Source of the DNA: Numida meleagris
Lineage: Eukaryota > Chordata > Aves > Galliformes > Numididae
Direction: 5' to 3'
DNA: 64,000 nucleotides
NCBI RefSeq assembly: GCF_002078875.1
Contig: NC_034422.1
Coordinates: 1,608,923-1,672,922, forward strand
Positions 14,301-24,628 of the stretch are shown here, in pieces (within the stretch, counting starts at the first letter, position 1; every line of letters begins with the position of its first letter). A program made the position numbers and the translations under genes. A model generated the notes under the pieces. That model was not told the DNA's origin. It did no database searches and saw nothing but the letters and a program-made list of their open reading frames with translations.

Positions 14301-17300
14301 TATCTTTGGTCACATGGCATTGGTTTTCTACATTAGCTTCTACAGCTAGAGGGGAAAAAGGGGTAAGAAAAAGATCTGTGTGACAGTCATTACATGATGG
14401 CTTCAGAATTTCAAGGAATCAAACTCTAAAAAAAATAAGTGCTGTATTAGTCATTGGAGTTTAGCTACTCTTCTTGGATCTTCAATTACTTCCTTACCTA
14501 CTGGTTCTTGAGTTGCATCATGTTTTGCATTTAAGGATTCATACAGGTAAGCAACGTCTGAAAGAGAGAAAACATATTAAACAGAATTTTTAAACAAAAA
14601 TCAACTAGCTTGAATTTCATGCAAACAAGTTCTAGTACCAGGCGGATGCTTCCGCAAAGTATCTGACAACGTGACAGGCAAATGAGGGATCACCTCTACA
14701 GTACAATGTTAATACTCCTACTTAGGAGGCAATTAGAAACAACACAGCAAGATCTTTTCTTCTCAGGAAACCAGGCAGAGAGGCCTCTGTGTGAGGTTTA
14801 ACTTGTGCCAGCCATGGAACCAGAGGCTTAATCATTTCTTACACGTAAAAACCTGCTCTGTGTCATAGCAAACTGAGTATTTTTTTTTTACTGATACTTC
14901 AATGAAAGTTACTCAATGAAGCTTATTATTTTTGAGCTCACTTCTCAAATTCTTCATTCAATTTTAGATTTCCTTGTGAGAAACGTAAACTCTAAAATGT
15001 ACAGATTAACAGCATGCTCCAAGTTTCATCTACAAACTAATTTAGCATCTGTTAATATAAAACAACTGGATAATATTCCCTTTCTCACCAACCACTTCAA
15101 CCTCATACATTTTGACAGATTCCCCTAGCTTGCTACTTTTTACCCAAACTAAAATCAAATTAAAGGGCAGAAGCCCTTATTCTGATCAAGTTATTGTCTA
15201 ATCTCCTTTAGAACTACTCAGATCAGCCAGAATGTCAATTCTAAAATTCCTTTCTGTGCTTGAAGATGGAGAAGCTGAAAAAGCCGAACTGGATGCTTGG
15301 TAATTCAAATATTTGTTAACGAGAAAAGAAATCTGTTCTTCAGTTCATTATGAAGTACCTGGAGAATTCATACAAATGAGTTCTTCCAAGTAGTATCAAC
15401 TGCACACAGTGCCATCTCAAAGAGGATTTATGAGATAAACAAGCCAAACAGATGGACAGATATAGCATATTGCTGCTTCTTGTAGCTCTCACATCAGACA
15501 GCATAAATCAGCCTGATCTGTCTGCACATAAATTAACAGCAACTTCCTAAAGGGAGATACATATATACACTATTAAAATAACTAGAATTTTTTAGATGGG
15601 CAGTCATTATGTATATTGATGTATGAAAATTGTAAATATGCTATTTTTCCATTAAATATCATGTTGTAAATGCATATAGGGGAGCTTATAACCTTAGTGA
15701 TTCCTGAAAATAATTACAGGCATGTGAGGGATGATTTTACTCTAAGGCTACCCAAATACCTTTTCCGGTTTACTAATTTTACTATAGGATCTTTTCCCAT
15801 TCCTAGGCTGCCCCTCATCTTTAAAAGAACAGAACAATAACAACATCAAACTCAACTTTGGCAGCAACTCCCTAATCCCCTTCTGGTGCCAAAAACTGCT
15901 TAAATGTGATATACAAAATATTACAAAGTTTTGCTAACAACCTCGAGAATTTGGGGTTCTGAAAGAAGTATTGGGTGTGTGATCAGGACCTTATTAGCTA
16001 TCACTGCACACGCTATTTCTTCCAAAGCTGCTTCTAGGCAGGCTTCAATGTGACAGTTGCTCAGACTTGTCCTTGTAAGAACTGGCTCATCCACAAGCTC
16101 CTTCCATAGAAACTTGTTTCTACACATCAACAAATTATTTGCTTTAAAATGAAGTAATCCTGATTTAATTGTATTGAAGTTTATTTTCTCTTGTGACACA
16201 AAAAAAGACTATGTACACAATTAAAAAAAACATCCTTTACTTACTGTTCTCTGGCTCATTTTTTCTGTAAACAACATAGATCACATCTCCAGTTTGTAAA
16301 GGGTACGTCTGCTTCTTAATCACTTTCAGTTTATTAATGACTGTTCCATTAGTACTATAAAGAAAAATAAAAGAACAATGTAAGTGGTTCCATGATTACC
16401 TAGGAGAAGGAAAGGAAAATTCAAGATACTTTTCATGAAGAAAACTGTTGGGTCTCAAAGACATTTTAAGCAAGGATAAAGAAAAATGCTCAAACACAAA
16501 CAAGAAAGAGAAAACCTGTTTCAAAGACAGAAGTGCAGGCTTATTTGTACTTCAAAGCTCATTTGCAGCTCCTAGTAAAGACGTGGTCTTCATAGAGACA
16601 TGACACTTGGCCACTGTCTCAAAATAATTAGATGATTGTTACCGTAGAAAAATCTCCATCTTTTAAATATGAAAGAGGAAAGGACAATAGGATTTCTATT
16701 CAAAAAGTTCCAGGTTATGTTTTCTAATTAACGCTGGGAGTTTAAGACAATTTGGCACAAAGGAACTTCTCCTGTACAGTAAGGGATCGTTACTGGCATT
16801 CACTTTGTTTCCTTTTTGCTTCAAGTAGTGAAAAATTTAAATTCCAAGGTTACTTAGGCCATCTGCAACTAAAATCCAAGAAGTCAAGTGAGAGAACTAT
16901 TATGCACAATTTAAAGGAGAATTGGAATGAATTATTTTGGTATTTATAAAAGCTCCAAGACTCATGGAAGAAATTAAACCAGGAAAGAAGCAAATATATT
17001 AGTGCTGCTGATTACTGGAGATATCTTTGCTCTTTCACTGTGAGTGATGTTTAATATGCAAGCTCTTAGTGTTTAATAATTCAGTCGTTATTCAAATACT
17101 GAAAAATTTCAGCTGTGTTGCAAATAAGCCTCTTTCAGGGCTGCAGCATTCTAGAACTTCAGATTTCTGCCATTCCATGTCTCACAATTAGTACCAAATA
17201 TGAAAGAAGATGCTTTTTCCCTCACAGCAGAGCAACTCCTCCAAGAAACGACAGCAAACCTCTGCTGCCACCTCCTGGAAGCCACTACTTGTTCTCAGGA

Positions 17301-20300
17301 CACGTTCCAGTCTTCCTCAAATGGACCAGTTCTTAGAAGAGAGCGATGGTTATTTAGACATAAGCACCTTTCCTTCCCTTCTCATTGTTTTTCCTTAAAA
17401 AAAAAGCAACTCGAACCCGGGAAAATCTCCTCTCATTTAGCAAGACAAATAGAGAAAAAACTTTGTACTGCTGACCTTTTCAGACACAGAGTTGAAAGCA
17501 TTACATTAAAAAGCTAAAAGGGCAAGCAAGCCTTTTTGAATAGCCACAGCATGTCTTGTTCAAGACATCACTTCTTCCCTCTCCCTCTGCAATGGCTTTC
17601 ACTACCTACAAAGATAAATCAACTAAACCAACATACAATAAAAAGCAACTTTAAGCATCAACAAAGAAAAAACTTTGGGTCACATCAATCCTTGCTCCAT
17701 TGAAGAATCTTCAGGCTTCTTTTATAAATAAATAAATTATTTGGAGCTTGCCTTTTTACCTTAGGCGTACAGATGCTGACTAGCCCAAAAGACACAAGAA
17801 CCAGAAAGGCAGAAGAACAGGAACATCACTAAAAGTTAAAAGCACCAGAAGTTCAGCAATTAAGAGGAAGAAAGAATTCTAGTCAGTCCGCCAGAAACTA
17901 TACTCGTTTTTAACTTAACATTGATACCGGTGATATTAAAAAGATGGTTATGAAGGGCAATAAGCCAAGTGTGGCATTCTTGGAAAAAAATGTATCACCA
18001 TCGTGCATCAGAAACCACTCATTCTTGGTCTGATAATAGAAGCTGCAGAACAGCTACCCCACCCACAAAGTGACTACAAACATCCAAGTCTTCTCAGTCC
18101 TGCAGTTACATTGACTCCAAGGAGAGCTCAGTAATGAGTTATGTGGCATCTATGGACACAAAGTAAGTAATAATAAATTGATACAATTTATAAAGAAGAA
18201 GACCCCCCCCTCTTCTTAAATAAATCAGCAAACTGAAGTTTCATCTCAGTCAATAATCAAAAGGAAAAAAGTCACCCCAAATAACTGTTATTCCTTCACT
18301 TAGCATTCCCAGTTTCAGTATTGCAGCATGAGACATTGAATAGATATGGTGACATCCCAGATAAATGTTGTATATATATATATTTTTAAACAAGACAGGT
18401 GATAAATAATGACATTTGTACACTCCTCTGACGTTTCAGGCCATAGCAAGGTCCTTATGAGAGAAATAATATTTAAAACATGCACCCCAGAGATGAAGGT
18501 TCACTGGGGACTTGACAATGAATTGGTATTAACTGGCTGTATTATTGTTGATGTGGAGAAGAAAAACTGTACAAGCAGATGTAAATTGCCTGAGTTGTGA
18601 AACAATGTCACAAAAGATCCCACTGCCACTTCTCTAAAGAGTAGAAGAAATAAAAGCCAGGAGCTGGCTCAGTTCCAATGCAGCCAATGGCTTTGCAGTT
18701 TGATTAATGAACCATACATTACCTTTACTTCCCAAACCCAGCAGTACTACAGAATTGAGATGAACAATCACATTTCACTTAGAAGATGCTTACTACGAAG
18801 TAGATAAATGATCTGTGTACTGTAAGGCATTTCATTATCCTTCCCAGAAAAATGCCAGTCCATTACCCTCTAGTGATTACTAGTGTCCATCCAGAAAAAA
18901 AAATGTAATTTATGGTAAAACATATGGGTTAATAGTTTTAGACGTTGTGTAAGTGCATAGTATCCTGAACACTGTAAACTGAAGCGAGTTTTGAGCTTTA
19001 CTATGCTTCCATACTGTTAACATCCACAGAAACAGCCTGACTGCAGGGTAAGCAGAGCTGAGCAGCAGAAAGGACACCACTGCCCAATGAAGATCAATCT
19101 CCTGTTCACTCACAGAAAGGGAACATCTGCTAGTTTGTCCCTTGAGAATGAATCCTGTACAAACACACCTTTCCTGCTCTGAAAAAAAAAAAATCATTTA
19201 ATATTTAATCAGAGTCCTTAAAAAAAAAATTACCTGGAAGGGAACAAGAGGAGGTCCTTACAAGTTACCTTAGGTGCTTTTAAAATTCCTGTTTCAAAAT
19301 GAAGACTCTTACATTTGCTTTTACTTACGGCAAACCAATATCTGCCTCAACTGTGCTAGGTCAGTTTGCTTTTCTGTCAAGTAGCATCAAGCAGCTAGGG
19401 CATGGTTTAGAAAATAAAGCAGAAACAAAAAAAAAAAGTGGGGGGAGGCAAATCCTTTCCTTTCAAAAACAGATTCATAAACTCATCACGCCACCACAGA
19501 GGTAAATAACAATGTGACTACCTACGTATATTTGATGATATTCTTTGATTTATCTACAATACAAAAACAAAGTCAGCTCAGTCCAACTGTCCCAAGCTAG
19601 CTGCCTCCTTCAGTGCATTCCTTCTCACCAGAAAAATCTGAGCTTGACCACAGCAATGTTTCCAAGCTATTTTCCACTTAACAGCAGAAAGCAGCTGACG
19701 TTGCAGTATTTTTCTGGGACTCTGGGCATCAGTACTGCCAACTCAAACACTCAAAATTCTTTTCTCAGCCTGCTTGATCCTTCAGAGCTCAGCTGATACT
19801 CAGTGCAAGCATCGGAAAACTCAGAGGAGTGGAGTCTTCTGCAAACAGTCATATTAACTCATTTAGTTTTCTGATTCAGCAAGAGGTAACTACACTTCAT
19901 ACCAACACACTGGCAAGCAGAACACTTGAACAACCTTAATTCTTTTTTTGTCAGATACATATAAACAGAACACGCATAAGCAGCTAGTGTTAGTACTCCA
20001 TAGGCATGCAGCCCACCTATGACATTAGCAGTTTAACAAGTCCCACCTTTTCATGAACGCATCATGTGAAAAAATAAGTTCAATCTGTCATAGACAGATT
20101 TATAAGCCATTTCCTAGAAATCCTAGAATTTTTTTTCCCTTTAAGTTAGCATTTCATCCCACAGCTTCTTGGAATACAAGGTTTCCCAACAGCCACAAAC
20201 CATCAGGGATTTATTCAGATACCTATCTTGTCTACTATCTCTAGTTACAACCTAGATGGGGAGAGGGAACTAAGCCTTTATCAAGCTTGAGGGTGACACC

Positions 20301-23300
20301 AAAGTAGGGGCTATATTCAGTACATATGACATGAGATTTGGGTTCTTGAGATGGACCCAGGCAGGCTGATGGAAATACCGTGATAAGGTCAAACCCAGCA
20401 CTCTGCAGCTGGGATGGAACAACCACCTGCAACAGTAAAGGCTGGGGACAGATCAGCGAGGGATCTTGGTGGATTTTATGCCTAAACATAAGATCATACA
20501 CCTTGGACTAACGCCTAGGCATAAGTCAGCAGCATGCCTTGGCAGTGAGGAAGGCCTGCAGCACACTTGGCTATATTAACAAGGGTGTAATCAGAAGATC
20601 AAGTGAAGTGATTAATCTCCCTCTTTGCTTGGAAATCATTTGCCCACATCTATAGGATTTCATCTAGTTTTGGATCACTTAGGACAAGGAGGGTCATGAT
20701 GAACTTGAGAAAGTCCAGCAGAGAGCCACTGAAGTGGCCAGAGGGCTGGAGCACAAGGCCTATGAGCTAAAGGGATAAAGGAATGGAACCTTTTTTTCCT
20801 GGGAAAAGGTGCCTTGAGAAGCGTGAGATCTAATAGCAATCATCCAGTACCTACAAGGAAGATACCAAAACTATGGAGCCAGGCTCTTTACGTAGAGTCA
20901 AACAAGATGCAACGAAAAAAAAAAATCACTACAAGGACAATTAAGGTTCAGAATAAGGGCCATGAGACACTACAGGATTTCTGTGCTTAAAGGACTACAG
21001 AAAACCTAAACAACCCACTTCAAATAGAGCTGTGGTCCTTCTTCAACTGAGCCTGAAATAGGTGACCTCCTGAGGTAGCTTCCAACCTCAGTAATTCCAT
21101 GATATTCTGTTTTACTGGAGGAAAATTTAAAAAAATAAAAATAAAAGCTCATGTAATTATGTAGAAGTGAGTTCCTCTTAATACCAGCACAGCCACTAAT
21201 TAACAAAGACACACCAGTTTTGCTGAAAGAAAGTGTCAACTAAATCTCGTAGATTCTGCCAACACTGTCCCAGAAGATGCGTGCACTGTTCAATTAAGGG
21301 TTTTTCTAGAATATTCTCAAAGGCTCAGGAAGTACACAACACTAACCCTGTACCAGAACAAGAGATCTAACTGCATCCTGGTACATTCGAAAAAGAAACA
21401 GCAGATTCAGCATGGTACTCTGCACTAAATTTCATCTTCATGTATATACATCAATATATTACGAACTGTCATCTTCGTCTCTGGGTGTAGTGCTTTCTAG
21501 ACATGAAGAATGGGGGGAGCTGACAAAAAAGTATTATTTGTTTCTTTATTGACTGCAACAGTGGAGCAGAAAAAGAATGTGGTTTACAGAAACATTTTGA
21601 AATGTCACGGATTTCTTGAAATGCAATAAACCAGAAGCTTTCTGCAATCACAGACAAAAAATCCTGTCAAAAACGAAGCAGATGAAACTGTGAAGGGGGT
21701 TACAACCTCCTCCTAAGAAATCCCCTTCTATTCAAACTCCTATCTCAGACTTTACAAAGAAAACAAGATAAAATCCAATGAAAACCACCCACAAACTCTG
21801 CAGTGCTATTTGTACTCCCACAGTAACCTTAAAACTCTACAGGAAATAACATCGCTAACATGCCAAGTTCACTGGCCTTCAGTATGTGAAGAAGTATGTA
21901 ACGAACTTTACACACCAAAAGTAGTTTCACAAAATTAGCTTAGCTCTTTAACAATAGCTCCAGTGAGGTATGTGCTTATATCTTTTTACATTAAGGGCCT
22001 TGGTTCCCAAACCCTTAATACACCATGGAAATAAAATAATCATTCTGGTAAAACAAACCCCCAACCAAGCACCAAGAATAGAAATTCACCAAGCATCTCT
22101 TTAATTACTAAATTAGATTTAATAGCTTCTGGTCTCCATCTGACACACCCAGCACAACAGGTAGACAATTACAGTACCTATGGTATACAGATTCCTGATA
22201 TTTGTAATATCATAATGATGTATTGCAAATACAGACTTTATTATTTTATGCTTTGAGATCACCAGTGCAGTTATTTTCCTCCCTTAAGTTCCTGAAACCT
22301 GGCATGGTCATGCTTAGAGCTTTTAGGAATGTCAGTATCACTGCAAGCCATCTTACTCTCACAAGCCCAAAGAAATATCCTGGAGGACTATTACACCATC
22401 AGTATTTTCCATGGGTTCCTTTGAAGAAGAAAAAAAATACTGGGAAAGTACAAACAAACAAACAAGAAAAGCAACCACTCCACAGCCGCAAAAAGTAAGA
22501 AATGAAGAAAAATGAAGGAAAAGGATTTGCTATTAATGCCTTGAGTAATACACAAGATTTTACTTCACGGACTAAAGAGAAGGTAACAGTAGAAGTTCAA
22601 AGGAGAACCAACCTTGTATCTTCCAATGACACTTGACCAGACTCTTCATCCACTACAATTTTACAGTGATCTCCAGACACCAGCTTGTTGCCAGGGAAAG
22701 ATAAGTCACAACCTTAAAAAGAAAGCAGATTTTCCAGTGTGCTTAAAAATACACATTACACAGACAGCTCAGCATTCTACATGTCTATAAACGCACAACA
22801 AACTGACTCATGTACATCTGCAATAGTTCAAAACTTCTACTGGCATATAAGCAGAAACACAGCCCATCTATGTGATATATAAATACAGTGCAATAGCCCC
22901 ATGTACCAATACAGGTTTCTTTCAACCACTTCAAGATGTTTTAGTTCCCTTTCTTTCCCCAGTTTCAGCCTTTACAAATGAAAATCAAACCACAATTACT
23001 CTGCTCTAGAGCGGTACAAATTCACATGTATCTGAGGTGCATTCAATCCAAATTCTGGAGGCCTTTGTCACAGAGCACCCAGCTCTTTTTCACACCACTG
23101 TAACACTAGAATATACCCGGGGAAGTAGTGGGAACCAGTAGTTGATAAATGAGAGTATCGTTTCTCTACCTTAAAGCCCTTCGACACCAGGAAGCCCACG
23201 GAAGTGCAAAGGCCAAAACATACCAAGCAACTTGCTGGTATTTCCATTCTACTCAATGAAAGCCTCTACGATGACTTCCATAAATGCAAAGGGAACATAA

Positions 23301-23732
23301 ATAGGACTAACACAGACACTCTCTCAATCAACTATCATTTTTTCTTATTTGCACAAGCTGCCTCAGACGACCTAAAAGGTACATTCACTCGTAAACGTAA
23401 CCATGCCACAAGTTGGTGAAAAGAGAAAAGGTCAATGCAAAACTGTCTTTTCACACAGCACAGGGGGCACGAGGGACCGCCCAGGCAGCGCCTCCAGCAG
23501 CTGAAAGCCCCAGGCCCCGCTACTTTCAGCCCACCTCCGAACGCTGTAAAGGCCGGGCAGGGGACCGCCGCCGTCCCCGCACAGCGCAGCCCGTCCCACC
23601 TTTCTTCCTGCCAATCGTCCACTCTCTCTTCAGCAGCAGGACGTGCGGTTCTGCCTCCTCAGCACCCAGCCGGGTCAGCCTCCCCCAGGGCTGCTGCTGC
23701 CTGCTCTGCTCGCCTCCTTCCGAGCGCTCCAT
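5322..23732 (-). CDS. CHFR: CHFR, checkpoint protein with FHA and RING domains (E3 ubiquitin-protein ligase), complete CDS in 17 exons
   Basis: CHFR is a nuclear E3 ubiquitin ligase that delays entry into mitosis under microtubule stress and binds poly(ADP-ribose). I joined these minus-strand exons by splice sites and frame: 23732-23600, 22712-22613, 16354-16245, 14557-14498, 14339-14127, 13814-13599, 12975-12819, 12603-12449, 12162-12000, 11144-11002, 10577-10458, 10145-10062, 9287-9217, 8515-8428, 8256-8149, 7419-7347, 5364-5322. They total 2,037 nt (678 codons plus TGA), against about 664 residues in human. Domains seen: FHA at about residues 38-89; a Ser/Thr-rich linker; a basic KKKLK at 272-276; a C3HC4 RING with C318, C321, C334, H336, C339, C342, C353 and C356; an acidic serine-rich stretch at 411-436; a Cys-rich region at about 445-630; and a PBZ finger with C649, C655, H662/H663 and H669. 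No frameshift or stop interrupts it. Fifteen introns are GT-AG and one is GC-AG. The start at 23732 is chosen by alignment with the human N-terminus as I recall it. Confidence 0.97.
5365..7346 (-). other. CHFR: CHFR last intron (1,982 bp)
   Basis: This is the longest intron in the 3' half of the gene, bounded by GTAAGT and TTTCAG. It is AT-rich and holds no ORF or repeat that I recognise. It separates the two halves of the PBZ finger. Confidence 0.85.
7347..7419 (-). CDS. CHFR: CHFR coding exon 16 (first part of PBZ finger)
   Basis: Seventy-three nt, phase 1 to phase 2. It carries PBZ ligands C649, C655 and H662/H663 plus the CYWGRNCR core that contacts poly(ADP-ribose). The donor GTAAGT reads as a stop if not spliced (AT|G TAA). 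Confidence 0.95.
8149..8256 (-). CDS. CHFR: CHFR coding exon 15
   Basis: One hundred and eight nt, phase 1 at both ends, donor GTGGGG. It encodes residues 605-640, with CYCCGLRSFREL and YQYRQNIP. Confidence 0.95.
8428..8515 (-). CDS. CHFR: CHFR coding exon 14
   Basis: Eighty-eight nt, phase 0 to phase 1, donor GTATGT. It encodes residues 576-604 with the conserved RGLTWKNML and ALQRGVF segments. Confidence 0.95.
9217..9287 (-). CDS. CHFR: CHFR coding exon 13
   Basis: Seventy-one nt, phase 1 to phase 0, donor GTATTT. It encodes residues 552-575, including NLGDKCLDGVLNNN and YESDILK, as in human. Confidence 0.95.
9794..9891 (+). mobile_element. CR1 LINE 3' tail fragment
   Basis: It carries the avian CR1 3' end: GGTTGGACTTGATGATCTTT, a TTTTCCAACC block, and the terminal 8-bp repeat ATTCTATG/ATTCT. 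It is truncated at the 5' side as most CR1 copies are. It lies in the CHFR intron between coding exons 12 and 13, antisense to the gene. Confidence 0.85.
10062..10145 (-). CDS. CHFR: CHFR coding exon 12 (Cys-rich region)
   Basis: Eighty-four nt, phase 1 at both ends, donor GTATTT. It encodes residues 524-551 with the conserved CLQPFCHLYWGC block followed by FGCLAPFC. Confidence 0.95.
10458..10577 (-). CDS. CHFR: CHFR coding exon 11 (Cys-rich region)
   Basis: One hundred and twenty nt, phase 1 at both ends, donor GTATGT. It encodes residues 484-523 with CTCCFQPMPDRRAE, part of the zinc-binding cysteine-rich region. Confidence 0.95.
11002..11144 (-). CDS. CHFR: CHFR coding exon 10
   Basis: One hundred and forty-three nt, phase 2 to phase 1, donor GTCAGT. 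It opens the C-terminal cysteine-rich region with SQPYIVCRQCPGYRR, then diverges from human in a Gly/Ala-rich part before the conserved QALGDAPSTS. Confidence 0.94.
12000..12162 (-). CDS. CHFR: CHFR coding exon 9 (acidic serine-rich region)
   Basis: One hundred and sixty-three nt, phase 1 to phase 2, donor GTAGGT. It encodes residues 382-436, with the highly conserved SFSDEEGSSEDLLELSD segment, rich in casein-kinase-2-like sites. Confidence 0.96.
12449..12603 (-). CDS. CHFR: CHFR coding exon 8 (second half of RING; GC donor)
   Basis: One hundred and fifty-five nt, phase 2 to phase 1. It encodes residues 330-381 with the other six RING ligands and the helix that follows. The donor is GCAAGT rather than GTAAGT (12448-12443). 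The nearest GT would leave an in-frame stop after joining to the next exon, so the GC site is required for an intact protein. Confidence 0.96.
12819..12975 (-). CDS. CHFR: CHFR coding exon 7 (first half of RING)
   Basis: One hundred and fifty-seven nt, phase 1 to phase 2, donor GTACGT. It encodes residues 278-330. The nearly invariant KPDKMEETLTCIIC block contains the first RING zinc ligands C318 and C321. Confidence 0.96.
13321..13412 (-). mobile_element. CR1 LINE 3' tail fragment
   Basis: Read on the plus strand it shows GGGGTTGGAAGGGACCTC followed by GAGTCCAACCTCCATGC and AGCAGGT, the reverse complement of the CR1 3' region. It is sense with CHFR, in the intron between coding exons 6 and 7. 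A G-rich run (13280-13300) adjoins it. Confidence 0.85.
13599..13814 (-). CDS. CHFR: CHFR coding exon 6 (linker with basic motif)
   Basis: Two hundred and sixteen nt, phase 1 at both ends, donor GTTAGT. It encodes residues 206-277, ending in an acidic run (EEEE) followed by KKKLK (272-276), a plausible nuclear localisation signal at the place of the human KKKMR. Confidence 0.93.
14127..14339 (-). CDS. CHFR: CHFR coding exon 5 (Ser/Thr-rich linker)
   Basis: Two hundred and thirteen nt, phase 1 at both ends, donor GTAAGA. It encodes residues 135-205, a low-complexity Ser/Thr-rich linker with the conserved EEPQPSTSTS block and no predicted fold. Confidence 0.94.
14498..14557 (-). CDS. CHFR: CHFR coding exon 4 (linker)
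   Basis: Sixty nt, phase 1 at both ends, donor GTAAGG. It encodes about 20 residues after the FHA domain, starting NVAYLYESL, which matches human at the same place. Skipping it would keep the frame. Confidence 0.93.
14558..16244 (-). other. CHFR: CHFR intron (1,687 bp) between coding exons 3 and 4
   Basis: An AT-rich intron. A 92-codon open stretch on the minus strand (16199-15921) begins at a GTG and has no match I recognise, so I do not call it an exon. Confidence 0.75.
16245..16354 (-). CDS. CHFR: CHFR coding exon 3 (end of FHA)
   Basis: One hundred and ten nt, phase 2 to phase 1, ending at the donor GTAAGT. It encodes residues 78-115, including the FHA loop TNGT (79-82) and the last FHA strands. 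Asn80-Gly81 fits the canonical FHA pattern; I recall Ser at this position in human. Confidence 0.95.
16355..22612 (-). other. CHFR: CHFR large intron (6,258 bp) between coding exons 2 and 3
   Basis: This is the longest CHFR intron, splitting the FHA domain. It holds a diverged CR1 LINE copy (20251-21110), a short TA repeat near 18371, and otherwise AT-rich unique-looking sequence with short meaningless ORFs. Confidence 0.8.
20251..21110 (+). mobile_element. CR1 LINE fragment, diverged, about 0.86 kb
   Basis: Several CR1 landmarks occur in order. The GTGACACCAAAGTAGGG block of the reverse transcriptase 3' end comes first, then AACTTGAGAAAGTCCAGCAG, then GCCACTGAAGTGGCCAGAGG, then the tail with GGTAGCTTCCAACCTCAGTA and ATTCCATGATATTCTG. 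It has many indels and no open frame, so it is old and inactive. It lies in the CHFR 6.3-kb intron. Confidence 0.8.
22613..22712 (-). CDS. CHFR: CHFR coding exon 2 (FHA core)
   Basis: One hundred nt, phase 1 to phase 2. It encodes residues 45-78 with the FHA phosphopeptide-binding signature VSGDHC (56-61). The downstream donor is GTTGGT, a weaker match than most donors here. Confidence 0.95.
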
Positions 23733-23744
23733 TTGCCTTCACAT
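23600..23744 (-). CDS. CHFR: CHFR exon with start codon (coding exon 1; CDS from 23732)
   Basis: The exon begins at 23744 after the acceptor. Coding starts at ATG 23732-23730 and ends in phase 1 at 23600 before GTGGGA. It encodes residues 1-44, including the first FHA strand with WTIGR at 38-42. The 12-nt leader portion carries an ATG directly followed by TGA. Confidence 0.92.
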
Positions 23745-24195
23745 CTAACGAAAACAAACAAAGCGAACCCGAACCCCACATCACACAGCACCCGGGGGGC
23801 GAAGGCCCGTTGGGAGCCGGCGCCCCCTCCCCCTGGCGGGCCGACCCGGGCCCTGCGCGCCGGCGACCCTCAGCCCCCCGGGGCTCCCGGCCCTGCCCGC
23901 TTCTTTTGTGTGGAGCCGCAGAGCCCTCCCCTCGGCCCCTCGGCCCCCCGCCGCTAGCCCACCCCCTCCGCTTCCCGCCGCCCCCACCCCGTAGGGCCGT
24001 TCCCCGCCTGAGGGGAGAGCGGGCCGGGGCGGCCTCTCTCCCCCCGCTCACTTCTCTCCCCAACTTTCCGCTCTCTGCCCCCAGCGGGCCCCGCTCCCTC
24101 GGCGCTGAGGGGTAGGCAGGGGGTGCCGCGGCCCCCCCTCCGCCTCCACCCACCCCTTCGGGCCCGGCGCCCCCTCCCCTCGGCCCAGCCCTTAC

Positions 24196-24283
24196 GCCCA
24201 GTCCCGCGGCCGAGGCGGCTCCTGTCAACAGACATTGCCACCCTCAGCTGATCAGGGCGGGGCGGGGCCCGGCCTGCCATTGG
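24196..24283 (-). other. CHFR: CHFR non-coding first exon (inferred)
   Basis: A strong donor (GGGC then GTAAGG) lies at 24196/24195 inside the CpG island. A good acceptor (T-rich tract ending in TTAG) lies at 23746-23745, just before the exon holding the start codon. Splicing them removes about 450 bp and places the leader directly upstream of the ATG at 23732. The 5' boundary is unknown. The CCAAT box at 24279-24283 suggests the start site is lower than that, perhaps near 24240. The splice sites are seen; exon use is inferred from the known non-coding first exon of mammalian CHFR. Confidence 0.55.
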
Positions 24284-24622
24284 AGGCGGCGCGCGGCGGC
24301 CATAGAGAGCGTAGAGGCGGCAGAGGCGGACCTTCCGGCGCCTACCACCGAGACACGCCAGCTAGAGCGTCGCCTCTTCCGCTGACACCGGAAGGATGAT
24401 AGTGAAGTTAGGGCGCCGGAGACGCTTCGGCGGACATCTTGGGTCTGGGCCGGCCCGCAGGTGGAATAACACGGCGGGCGCCATCTTTGTTATGGGCAGG
24501 TCGAGTGCGTCTCGGCAACGTATGAGTGGCGCCGCCTGGCTGAGCTCGGTTACATATAGTAAACAATACCTTTCGTTTAACTCTTCGATATGTAAGAGTT
24601 GTTTGCTTGCCAGCAATGGTTA

Positions 24623-24628
24623 AATAAA
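24623..24628 (+). terminator. AATAAA signal on the divergent side of the CHFR promoter
   Basis: A canonical poly(A) hexamer overlaps the stop codon of a 75-codon ORF that starts at ATG 24396 with a purine at -3. Together they could end a short divergent transcript. No homology supports the ORF. Confidence 0.2.

Larger units (their letters stand above)
23450..24560. promoter_or_regulatory. CHFR: CpG island spanning the CHFR promoter and first exons
   Basis: About 1.1 kb is very GC-rich and dense in CpG, flanked on both sides by AT-rich sequence. On the minus strand a CCAAT box (24279-24283) and overlapping GC boxes (24255-24270) stand just upstream of the inferred first exon. Further out are facing ETS sites (CTTCCGG at 24332-24338, ACCGGAAG at 24387-24394) and a YY1-type CAAAGATGGCG on the minus strand (near 24478-24488). 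No TATA box is seen. This is a typical housekeeping promoter. The human CHFR island is silenced by methylation in several tumours (established); whether this copy is regulated so is not visible. Confidence 0.85.

Noticed and set aside
15921..16199. A 92-codon minus-strand frame in a CHFR intron that reads rather protein-like
   Set aside because: It starts at GTG. CHFR reads through without it in perfect agreement with human, and I recognise no family. It could be a decayed transposon frame.
23435..24228. Long open frames on both strands across the CpG island (up to 226 codons)
   Set aside because: GC-rich sequence lacks stop codons by composition. The frames are Pro/Arg/Gly/Ala-rich without domains and overlap the CHFR leader and first coding exon.
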